The notes under the pieces are model-generated. The model was given only the letters and a program-made list of their open reading frames with translations, made no database searches and was not told where the DNA came from. This document shows, in pieces, positions 1 through 7,861 of a stretch of 36,058 nt of DNA. How positions within the stretch are numbered: the stretch's first letter is position 1; each line of letters starts with the position of its first letter. The translations under genes were made by a program, and so were the position numbers. This DNA comes from Candidatus Poseidonia sp. (GTDB taxonomy: Archaea > Thermoplasmatota > Poseidoniia > Poseidoniales > Poseidoniaceae): positions 1-36,058 of the forward strand of contig JADHNB010000005.1 in assembly GCA_016779705.1 (NCBI GenBank), in the 5' to 3' direction.

Positions 1-7
1 GTTTTCT

Positions 8-1042
8 TCATCCGTCAAACGAGAACAACGAGGTTTGACCGCCTTCTCGTAAATAGCCGCCCTCGGTGAGTTTCTCAAAGGCCTGGTCCATGCGACGCTG
101 GCTGAATTGGCGCTCTTCCTGAAGGAAGCGAATCAAGCCCTTTCGGTCAACTTGCCCCTGCACCAGGTCGGCATCGTCGACCTCCACGGCAGGATGGTTG
201 AGGAAGATTTCACGGATCTCGGCAAGGCGTTCGGGCACGTCTTGCCCCTTGGCTTCACACACCGCCTCCAACGTGCCGTGCTGCTTGATGAGTTTCAAAC
301 CCGTTTTCGGCCCAATGCCCTTGACGCCCGGGTGGTAATCGGTGCCGATCATGATGGCGAGGTCCACGAGTTGTTCTCGACTCAGACCCGTTTCGTTCAG
401 CAGGTGTTGAAGGTCGATGGATTGAGCGTGAACCATGCGCCCGTAGCGCTTGGTGCCCTCGTCCATCAGGTTTCGAACCAGCACCGGTGAACCGTACAGC
501 AACGCGTCCCAATCTTGGGTTGCTACCACGTCCAACTGCCCCTTGGACGCCATCACCGCCGCTTGAGCCTCGCCCTCCGCCGCCGCCGTCACCCAAGGCA
601 CGCCCATCAAATCGAGCAACTGCTGGGTTTCCTCGACCATTTGCGGCGAGTAATGCATGATGCGGGCCGCCATTTTCTGGGCGAGCGCAAAATCACCCGC
701 CTCCAAAGCTTCCTTGTGGACGGCCTCGGCCTCCAAACGGCGTTCTCGTCGCGCCGCCATCTCGTCGGCCTTGAGTTCAGGCGATTGCCCGTCAAAGATG
801 TACACCGGTTTGATGCCGGCGGCGAGCAAGGTGGCGGTTCGGTGCAAGAAGCCCATCAGGTGGGAGACCGGGTTGCCGTTGTCGTCTTTCAGCGGCATGC
901 CGTCGCCTTGGGGCGAGCGGTCGCGCATGGTGGTGAGAAACTGGAACGCCGTCAGGAACGCATCAATGCCGACGCGTTTGCCAGCGAGCGCCTTCAAGTT
1001 GGTCTGTTCTGCGGGAGCGATGTCCTTGAGATTGCAGCCCAT
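8..1042 (-). CDS. fen: Flap endonuclease 1 (FEN1/XPG family)
   Basis: 344 aa; N-term GKRVGIDAF..FQFLTTMRD, KPVYIFDGQSPELK, AEGEAQAA, TQDWDALLYGSP, IMIGTDYHPGVKGIGPKTGLKLI (H3TH); degenerate PIP-box-like C-terminus QTSLFSF. Confidence 0.95.
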   Translation of the reverse strand: MGCNLKDIAPAEQTNLKALAGKRVGIDAFLTAFQFLTTMRDRSPQGDGMPLKDDNGNPVSHLMGFLHRTATLLAAGIKPVYIFDGQSPELKADEMAARRERRLEAEAVHKEALEAGDFALAQKMAARIMHYSPQMVEETQQLLDLMGVPWVTAAAEGEAQAAVMASKGQLDVVATQDWDALLYGSPVLVRNLMDEGTKRYGRMVHAQSIDLQHLLNETGLSREQLVDLAIMIGTDYHPGVKGIGPKTGLKLIKQHGTLEAVCEAKGQDVPERLAEIREIFLNHPAVEVDDADLVQGQVDRKGLIRFLQEERQFSQRRMDQAFEKLTEGGYLREGGQTSLFSFDG

Positions 1043-1117
1043 GAAACCAACACAAGGTCACCCTATGTAGCCGTTCGCCTGCGAGAGCATCAAGAAGGCC
1101 AAGGCGCAGGCGAGGGT

Positions 1118-2263
1118 ATGGGGGACCTGTTGGCGTGCTTGCGCGGTTGGCACCCCGCCTTGGCCAAAGCCGAACTCAGTGCCCTGCTCCCCGAGGCCGA
1201 CCTTTCACCAACTCCGTCCGCCCGATGGTGGCGTGTGGGAGGCGTCGAGAAATTGGAGGGGCTTGAAGCCCTTGATGTGGCGAGCGGGCTCCAATGTTAC
1301 TTGGTCGATGGCGTGGTGACCTCCGTTGAGGAAACGGACCAGACCGCCTGGCTCGAAACCGTCCGCACCTACCTTAACCATCACCCGGTGTCCGGCAGCG
1401 TGGCCGTTCGCGGCTGGAGACAGGGCGGGAAGATCCCCGAATGGAGTCTTTCGGCGCTCTGCGGACGATTGGGGGCGGTGTTGCACGGGCGGGGATGCAC
1501 CATCGATTTGGAGCATCCCGACCATGTTCTGGCCCTCATCGCCGACGGCCCGGCCGCCTCGTTGGCTTGTGGTTGGATGGTGGGTGACGGACAAGCGGCC
1601 TTCTCAAACGGTGAACGACGAGCCGGTGAACGGCCGTTTTTCAAACCGGTCAGCCTTGACCCCATGCTGGCACGTCTGGCGGTGAACCTGGCCACGGGCC
1701 CGGTCTCCAGAGGCCCGGTGGTTGACCCTATGACGGGAACGGGAGGATTCATCATCGAGGCGGCCCTCAGCGGTCGGCCGGCCTTGGGCATCGACATTCA
1801 TTCGGAAATGGTGCAGGGCGCCCAAGCCAACGTGGACTGGGCGTGCGAAGGTGCGCCCGACCACGCCCGTGTGGTCCGCGGCGACGCCATGCGCCTGGAG
1901 GACATCGTCCCCGAAGAGTGGAACGGTCAGGTTGCCGGGTTCGTTCTCGACCCGCCCTACGGTCGCAACTCCCACGGAAGTCTGGACAACGATGCGTTGC
2001 TGGCGGCGTGTTTGCGAAGCGCGCGGGCCGTTGCGGCGCCGTTGGCGGGATTTGTGCTCATCCTTCCCGTTCACCCGATGGACCCCCATCCCGTGGATGA
2101 GGTCAACTTGGAGGAGGCGCTTCCGTTGCTCCGAGGGGAGTGGGAGGCCATGAAAACGCTGATCGCCGAGGCGGGTTGGCATCTCCAATCAGGGCACGTC
2201 GAGCGGGTTCATCGAAGCCTCAGTCGGCTGATCCTTCACGCACGATGCGCTCCTCAAGGTTGA
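1118..2263 (+). CDS. THUMP/Rossmann tRNA methyltransferase, Trm-G10 (N2-guanosine-10) like
   Basis: C-terminal DPMTGTGGFIIEAAL..GIDIHSEMVQGAQANV..VLDPPYGR motifs. ATG at 1118 (MGDLLACLRGW) chosen over the long upstream ORF extension, which is antisense to fen. Confidence 0.85.
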   Translation: MGDLLACLRGWHPALAKAELSALLPEADLSPTPSARWWRVGGVEKLEGLEALDVASGLQCYLVDGVVTSVEETDQTAWLETVRTYLNHHPVSGSVAVRGWRQGGKIPEWSLSALCGRLGAVLHGRGCTIDLEHPDHVLALIADGPAASLACGWMVGDGQAAFSNGERRAGERPFFKPVSLDPMLARLAVNLATGPVSRGPVVDPMTGTGGFIIEAALSGRPALGIDIHSEMVQGAQANVDWACEGAPDHARVVRGDAMRLEDIVPEEWNGQVAGFVLDPPYGRNSHGSLDNDALLAACLRSARAVAAPLAGFVLILPVHPMDPHPVDEVNLEEALPLLRGEWEAMKTLIAEAGWHLQSGHVERVHRSLSRLILHARCAPQG

Positions 2264-2633
2264 GCAACACCGCATCCGTTCCTTCGGGCGGAGGAGGGAA
2301 TTGGGCTCGATGCGGGCAACCCTCGTCCAGGACCGCTTGGTCGTGGTCGTTGAGCACGTAGGGATAGGTCTGGCACCCTTTGGGTCGGATTTCGTACACC
2401 GAGCACAAGCCCTCGGCGTTCGCATTGGCAGAATCCGTCAGCAAGAACACGCAGGCTCGGGTTTCCGCGTTGTTTAGCAGGGTGAGCACCCCGTCGTTCA
2501 CCACGGCAAAATCCGCTTCGTTCATGCCCGTTCGGCGAGCCAGACGAGCCGCCTCGGCTTTGGTGATGGGCATCGTGGTCTCCCTGCAGCACGCCGAACA
2601 GCCGCTAGGAATGCACGGGAGCGAGCGCGCCAT
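2220..2633 (-). CDS. YkgJ-type cysteine cluster (putative Fe-S/Zn) protein
   Basis: CIPSGCSACCR ... CSVYEIRPKGCQTYPY Cys pattern; 3' end overlaps the upstream convergent methyltransferase by 44 bp. Confidence 0.75.
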   Translation of the reverse strand: MARSLPCIPSGCSACCRETTMPITKAEAARLARRTGMNEADFAVVNDGVLTLLNNAETRACVFLLTDSANANAEGLCSVYEIRPKGCQTYPYVLNDHDQAVLDEGCPHRAQFPPPPEGTDAVLLNLEERIVREGSAD

Positions 2634-2689
2634 GGACAAGCCACGCCACCCGCCTTCTTCAAGAAGGGGGGGCCTCTCGGGAGGTCAAC

Positions 2690-2766
2690 GGGCGATTAGG
2701 GTAGTCTGGATATCCTTCCGGCCTTCGGAGCCGGAGACGGGGGTTCGAATCCTCCATCGCCCGCCA
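2690..2766 (+). tRNA. tRNA-Arg (anticodon TCG) with genomically encoded CCA
   Basis: Acceptor GGGCGAT/ATCGCCC (7 bp), anticodon stem CCGGC/GCCGG with loop CTTCGGA (TCG at 34-36), T arm GGGGG-TTCGAAT-CCTCC, discriminator G then CCA. Confidence 0.93.
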
Positions 2767-2776
2767 TCCTACGCAG

Positions 2777-3322
2777 TTACTCACCGTTGGCCAGTTGGAA
2801 CAGAAACGCCCGTTGGCGGGGGTTGATGGCGTGCGGACTGCGCTCCTCACGCACCCGCTGAATCGCTTCCGCCATGTCCATGCCACGGAGCCACAAGTAC
2901 ATCGAAGCGAACGTGCCCGCTCGAGAAAGCCCACCCATGCAGTGAACCACCACCACCTCACCCTCAGGGATGCTGGCGATGATGTGCTGGAGAACCGGTG
3001 TTCCCCGGTCCATCCACGCATCGGTGGGCGCCGTCGTGTCAGGTAGCGGTAGATGGTCCCAGGCCAGGCCAAATCGCCTCGCTTCTTCACCGAGGTTCTC
3101 GACGCGGAGCATGGTCATGTCTTCTACCGTGATGAGGCTGATGAGCCGATTGACGCCCATGTCCACCAAGGCTTGGAGGTCGACGTCGAGTTGGCGGTCC
3201 CAGCTCCCGGTTGAGGCCACGGGTTGGTACTTGCCGGGGCACAGCGTGATGCCGAGTTGGCCTTGGTCGCCCTCAAGGGGAAGCCAAGAGATGTAGAGCG
3301 GATGGGTGGTGCTCGTGCGCAC
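2777..3322 (-). CDS. Dual-specificity/CDKN3-like protein phosphatase
   Basis: P-loop VHCMGGLSRAGT (HCX5R); N-term MRTSTTHPLYISW..CPGKYQP..SWDRQLDVDLQAL; probable GTG start abutting the upstream TGA. Confidence 0.8.
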   Translation of the reverse strand: MRTSTTHPLYISWLPLEGDQGQLGITLCPGKYQPVASTGSWDRQLDVDLQALVDMGVNRLISLITVEDMTMLRVENLGEEARRFGLAWDHLPLPDTTAPTDAWMDRGTPVLQHIIASIPEGEVVVVHCMGGLSRAGTFASMYLWLRGMDMAEAIQRVREERSPHAINPRQRAFLFQLANGE

Positions 3323-3649
3323 TCAAACACCCCCGTTGCCGTAGCGGTTACCATAAGCCCACATGGTTCGCCACACATCAAGGCACACGTCGTGGTATTC
3401 GTCATCGTCAATGCTGTTCTTGAAGTTGTCATACGGCATGCTCAACAGGTACTCACCCACGGCTTGCTGAACGACCTCACGCGGCAACACCGACCGGTAA
3501 GGATAGTCAGCGGCGCGCATGAACACCACCTGAGCATTGGGAAACACCGCTTGGATGTGATCAGGGTGACGCGCTCGCACAAGGAGGTCGTCGGGCTGAT
3601 GACGGTGGGCCACGATGGACAAGAAGCCGCCGGAAACGAAGAGCCACAT
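3323..3649 (-). CDS. Conserved small protein of unknown function (MWLF..FLSIV...YDNFK type)
   Basis: 108 aa; ATG directly abuts the TGA of the upstream gene; motifs MWLFVSGGFLSIV, VRAR, YPYR, YDNFK, YHDVCLDVWRTM. Confidence 0.7.
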   Translation of the reverse strand: MWLFVSGGFLSIVAHRHQPDDLLVRARHPDHIQAVFPNAQVVFMRAADYPYRSVLPREVVQQAVGEYLLSMPYDNFKNSIDDDEYHDVCLDVWRTMWAYGNRYGNGGV

Positions 3650-4123
3650 TCAGGCCACCTCCATGCCATAGGAATCTTGGGTTCCGTGAAGCGGTTTCGT
3701 TTCATCGGTACCGGCCTCGAGCGAGGCTTCGGTCCCATGGGTTAGGGCGAAAATGAAGCCTTCGGTTGAAACCAACACCGCATACGGGGCAATTTGGATG
3801 ATGCAGCCAACGGCGTGAACGGTCTCTGCAAAGATGGCGAGGTTGAGAAGGGCTTTGGGGTCACGGTCGACGAGGAGACAACGTAGAACGCCTTCGGCAA
3901 CCGTTTGTACCACAAACCCAAGTTCGGTAAAGCTGGCAAGCGACCCCACTCGCTCCTCCGATGTGAGAAACATGACGAGCTGTTTGTTTTGATGAGCGTG
4001 GGCGAAGTTGATTTCATCTTGGAGTAAGGATGGGAGAAGCGTGAGGTCCCTTTCACCTCCTTCTGCCTCATGGGTATTCAGGGGGCTGGCTACAATGTGT
4101 CGGCTGTCTTTATCGTTCTGCAC
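3650..4123 (-). CDS. Hypothetical protein, first gene of the phosphatase operon
   Basis: 157 aa ORF with GTG start, zero-gap coupling to the downstream ORF; no family recognised. Confidence 0.55.
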   Translation of the reverse strand: MQNDKDSRHIVASPLNTHEAEGGERDLTLLPSLLQDEINFAHAHQNKQLVMFLTSEERVGSLASFTELGFVVQTVAEGVLRCLLVDRDPKALLNLAIFAETVHAVGCIIQIAPYAVLVSTEGFIFALTHGTEASLEAGTDETKPLHGTQDSYGMEVA

Positions 4124-4202
4124 ACCTTACTAAAGATTCACAAAATTTGGGCTCTCGTGCCCCTCTCACAGGAATAATAAAGTGTACCCACATCCAATCC
4201 AC

Positions 4203-5162
4203 ATGGACCTCCATCCCGAACTGTCAAAGCCAACGCTAACCACGGTTCAAACACATCAAACAGGGTATTTTTATTACCCAAGAAAGCAAACCAATGGCTG
4301 GAAAACGATCAAATCAATTGTTCATCCAAAATGGTTTGAGCAAAAGGAGTTCACAAAACAATACACCATCTCCTTGGACAGTCGAGTTGTTGCCGCCTTG
4401 GACCAAGAACATGGTCGACGATGGACATCAAAGGAACCAAAGTGGGTGATGAAGAAAGATGACCCTGAAGGGGTTGGGTTCTGGCTCTACCATGTACGTA
4501 CGGGGATGAAAGGGAAAGAGCGATGGGTCCGCTCTGAGGACATCCATCGGTTTCGGGACAAACAAAGCAAAGTAGGGCGGCCAGCAAGCGGCACGGCGTA
4601 CAAAGTCCGGCGAGCCGTTTGGAGAACCCTTGTATCTTCGAATTTGTCTTCAGCCTTGAAGCACTATGGGCACCGAACACGAGGGAGAAAAGAGGTGATT
4701 TCGCTTCGTCTCCCCGACCTTTCCCTTGCCGTTTTTGAGTTATTGAAAGCACATTTTCCATTTACAGAGGAGCATGTTCATGTCCTTACTGCTTGGTCTA
4801 AATTGAAGAATGTCAATTGGTTTGAGTCGCACGATGTGAATCCGCTTCTTTATGCCGAGCGAACGGAGCAATTGGCATTTTTGAAGCATGTGTCGGATAC
4901 GAGTTGGAAGGCAGTGCTTGCTGGATTAATTGAGGGTCGGTATGCTGATCAAACGGTTGTTTTGGACAATGTACAGCAAAAAGAAGAGAACGGTTTGTTA
5001 CTATTGAATGGCCATTTGGGAAGCAATGTCACAATTCCAGAGTATAAGTCTGAGTTGGCAGAAGCCTGTAAGCATTGCAAGAGTAAGGCTTGGACGTATT
5101 GCAAACCTAACGAGTTCGGATTTGCAAGATGCGGAGATTGTGGGCTTGTCATCGATGTTTGA
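4203..5162 (+). CDS. AT-rich orphan protein with C-terminal zinc ribbon
   Basis: ORF 4182-5162 (GTG at 4182, ATG at 4203). TATA-like GAATAATAAA at about 4171-4180 lies about 27 nt before ATG 4203. C-terminus CKHCKSKAWTYCKPNEFGFARCGDCGLVIDV. Base composition clearly more AT-rich than neighbours. Confidence 0.75.
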   Translation: MDLHPELSKPTLTTVQTHQTGYFYYPRKQTNGWKTIKSIVHPKWFEQKEFTKQYTISLDSRVVAALDQEHGRRWTSKEPKWVMKKDDPEGVGFWLYHVRTGMKGKERWVRSEDIHRFRDKQSKVGRPASGTAYKVRRAVWRTLVSSNLSSALKHYGHRTRGRKEVISLRLPDLSLAVFELLKAHFPFTEEHVHVLTAWSKLKNVNWFESHDVNPLLYAERTEQLAFLKHVSDTSWKAVLAGLIEGRYADQTVVLDNVQQKEENGLLLLNGHLGSNVTIPEYKSELAEACKHCKSKAWTYCKPNEFGFARCGDCGLVIDV

Positions 5163-5240
5163 GTTCCTCTGGAAGAGGGACCCCACGGACATCCCGACCG
5201 GCCTTTATGGTCTGCCGCAACCAACTACAATACGAGCAAC

Positions 5241-5492
5241 ATGAGAGGAAAAGGTTCCCAAAAGAAAGCTCGCTTGGAGCGGTTGAAGAGCGAAATCGTC
5301 GACTACGTGTCGAACACCCCCGGCGCATCGGCGGCGGACATCGTCGCCTTCTTGTCCAACGAACGCAAGATGCGAAACCACGGTTTGACCACCCGCAAAG
5401 TCGGGTTGTTCATTCCCTTGCACCTGGCCGATTTGATCTGTTTCCGTTTGGACGCTTCGACGGGCAAGCGAATCTACCACGCAGCGGCCTGA
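5241..5492 (+). CDS. Small conserved-looking protein, possible winged-helix fold
   Basis: 83 aa; LKSEIVDYVSNTPGASAADIVAFLSNERKMRNHGLTTRKVGLFI resembles an HTH pattern. Confidence 0.6.
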   Translation: MRGKGSQKKARLERLKSEIVDYVSNTPGASAADIVAFLSNERKMRNHGLTTRKVGLFIPLHLADLICFRLDASTGKRIYHAAA

Positions 5493-5533
5493 GCGAACAC
5501 CATCTTCATGCCACAGAGCCGCTTGGCTAGGCC

Positions 5534-6220
5534 ATGGACTGGGACGAATGGGCATCGGCAGCCGTGCTGTTCCCCTCCTTCACGGGCGAGGAAGACGGTG
5601 ACGTTCCGTCCCTTCCGACCTCCGGGCCAGCGTGGGCTGTGCTGAACCCCGACGCCGACGACGGCTTGAAGGCCCAGATGCGGCGTTTCGTGCAATCATT
5701 GGCATCGGTTGAGGACTTCCCTGAAGGGGTTCACGCCCGTGGACCGGGCATCATCGTCCATCCGACCGCCGTGATCGAAGCCGGCGCTTCGCTGGTCGGT
5801 CCCTGCTACATCGGACCCCGCGCCACCGTGCGAAGCGGCGCCTATGTTCGAGAATTCTCGTGGATTTGTGCCGACGCGGTGGTCGGTCATGCCACCGAAG
5901 TGAAGCATTCCATCCTGCTTCCCGGCGCCAAAGCGCCGCACTTCAACTACGTGGGCGACTCCATTCTGGGAAAGGGCGTTAATTTGGGCGCTGGAACCAA
6001 GCTAAGCAACCTTCGAAACGATGGCGGTGAGGTCCACCTCCGCCTTGACGGTGAACGAATCCCCAGCGGTCTGCGTAAGTTCGGCGCCCTGCTTGGCGAA
6101 GGCGCCGCCTTGGGCTGCAACAGCGTGACCAACCCCGGCGTCGTGTTGGGTTGCAACAGCACCGTTTGGCCCAACGTGACCGTGACTGGCGTTCACGGCG
6201 CCAACAGTCAACATCGTTGA
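5534..6220 (+). CDS. Left-handed beta-helix acyltransferase, GlmU C-terminal-domain-like
   Basis: Hexapeptide repeats (VHPTAVIEAGASLVGPCYIGPRATVRSGAYVRE...) and GAKAPHFNYVGDSILGKGVNLGAGTKLSNLR; immediately upstream of glmM. Confidence 0.82.
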   Translation: MDWDEWASAAVLFPSFTGEEDGDVPSLPTSGPAWAVLNPDADDGLKAQMRRFVQSLASVEDFPEGVHARGPGIIVHPTAVIEAGASLVGPCYIGPRATVRSGAYVREFSWICADAVVGHATEVKHSILLPGAKAPHFNYVGDSILGKGVNLGAGTKLSNLRNDGGEVHLRLDGERIPSGLRKFGALLGEGAALGCNSVTNPGVVLGCNSTVWPNVTVTGVHGANSQHR

Positions 6221-6223
6221 GGG

Positions 6224-7861
6224 ATGGTCGTGTCGGGCTCGTTTTTTGGCACCGACGGCATTCGAGGCGAAACGTCGCTGGCCGTCGTGGATGAAGAAAA
6301 AGCCATGCTGATGCTGGAAGAGCAACGCACCCTCACACCGGCCTTCATGCGGGTGTTGGGCGAAGCCTTGTCCCACGCTCAACCCGCCATGCCTGGCATC
6401 GGCGAAACCGTGGTGATCGGCTGGGACCGACGCCCTCACAATCCGGAATTGGTGGCGGCCCTCACGCTGGGACTTCGATTGACCGGCAGTCGGGTGGTCC
6501 ATGTCGGCGAGTGCGCCACGCCGACCTTGCACCATGCCGTGCTCGCCTTTGGGGCACGCATGGGCTGCATGATCACGGCCAGTCACAACCCCGTCAGCGA
6601 CTCGGGCATCAAGGTCTTTGATGCACACGGCTACAAATCCAACCCCGAATTGGAAGCGGACATCAGTCGGACGCTGCGCCAGCTGGCCTGTGAAGACCGA
6701 GAAGTGGACCGAACGGACCTTGAAGCGATGGCACAACCCGACGAAATGCACGTCGAATGGGCCGAGCAGACCCACCGAGGGATGCTCACCGCCCGCTGGG
6801 CGACCTTCGCCGCCGAATTTGGCGGATGCAGCGCTGCCGTCGAAAACGGGCGCCTCGCCTCACCGTTCCTGCTCGACACCGCCGGTGGCTTTGGGCGGAC
6901 CTGGTTGGCCGATTTCTTGACCGAGCACGGCGTCGTCACCGAGGACGTGAGTCGAGCGGCGGTCGTGTTGAACGAGGGATGCGGGGCTGGCGATTTTTCA
7001 CCGACGCAAACGTGGTCACACGAGGAAGCGCAAACTTCCAACCACGCGCTGATTCAGCGCTTGACATCGGCGCCCGCAGGACGATTGGTGGCCGCGGCCT
7101 TGGACGGCGACGGGGACCGATGCCTGTTCATCGAAGCCACGGAAACCGGGTTTGCCGTGGTGGACGGGGACGGGATGGCTGCACGCTTGATGGGGGCGGC
7201 CTCGTCCTCAGCCTGGCGATTTGCGGCCAGCATCGAATCGGACGTGGCGCTTCCCGGCCATGTTCAATCGCTTGATTCGTCCTCGTCCACCCATGAAACG
7301 GCGGTGGGTGACCGATGGTTGGCCTTCACGTTGCGTCCGGAGGACGGCGGTCTGCTCAACGCCACGACCATGCCGCCGCGGCTGGGCGTGGAGGACTCGG
7401 GCCATCTCATCCTTTCTGCCCCTCACCCTCTGGAGGAAGGAACGTGGAGTTTGGTCGGAGACGGGGCCGCCACGTTGTGTGCGGTGCTCAATGCGCTTGA
7501 CCGTCCCGCTCCCTTCCCGTTTGAACGCGGTTGGAAACAGCGCGTGTCCATCCCAGACACCGTACGGGAACGATGGCACAACGAAGCCGCAGTGTTCGAA
7601 GCGACGCGTGCACGTATCGTTGAGCGTCTCAGCGAACGGTGGACAACGGTGGAGCGGCGAGCCGTTCCCGGAGAGCCCCATCTGTTGCTGATGCATGCAG
7701 CAACCAACGGAAAGGTCGCCTCCATCGGGATTCGCAACAGCGGCACCCAAGCCAAAACCAGCCTCTCCATTCGTTTGTCGGCCGGGGTCGACCGCGCCCC
7801 CTTCGAAGCGCTGATGGACGAGTTGGTGGCGTTGCTCACACCGGTTCTGTGCGACGCTTAG
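6224..7861 (+). CDS. glmM: Phosphoglucosamine mutase (phosphohexomutase family)
   Basis: FFGTDGIRGE, MITASHNPVSDSGIKVFD, ALDGDGDRCLF, IRNSGTQAKTSLSIR. Confidence 0.88.
   Translation: MVVSGSFFGTDGIRGETSLAVVDEEKAMLMLEEQRTLTPAFMRVLGEALSHAQPAMPGIGETVVIGWDRRPHNPELVAALTLGLRLTGSRVVHVGECATPTLHHAVLAFGARMGCMITASHNPVSDSGIKVFDAHGYKSNPELEADISRTLRQLACEDREVDRTDLEAMAQPDEMHVEWAEQTHRGMLTARWATFAAEFGGCSAAVENGRLASPFLLDTAGGFGRTWLADFLTEHGVVTEDVSRAAVVLNEGCGAGDFSPTQTWSHEEAQTSNHALIQRLTSAPAGRLVAAALDGDGDRCLFIEATETGFAVVDGDGMAARLMGAASSSAWRFAASIESDVALPGHVQSLDSSSSTHETAVGDRWLAFTLRPEDGGLLNATTMPPRLGVEDSGHLILSAPHPLEEGTWSLVGDGAATLCAVLNALDRPAPFPFERGWKQRVSIPDTVRERWHNEAAVFEATRARIVERLSERWTTVERRAVPGEPHLLLMHAATNGKVASIGIRNSGTQAKTSLSIRLSAGVDRAPFEALMDELVALLTPVLCDA

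Noticed and set aside
515-1117. N-terminal extension of the Trm-G10-like ORF
   Set aside because: Antisense to FEN1; ATG 1118 gives a sensible protein start.
2740-2766. tRNA-Arg 3' end as an integrase attachment site
   Set aside because: I could not find a second copy of the tRNA 3' sequence in the window and no integrase gene; retained only as a hypothesis for the adjacent islet.
6002-6775. 257-aa minus-strand ORF across the GlmU-like/GlmM junction
   Set aside because: Antisense to two recognisable enzymes; no family features.
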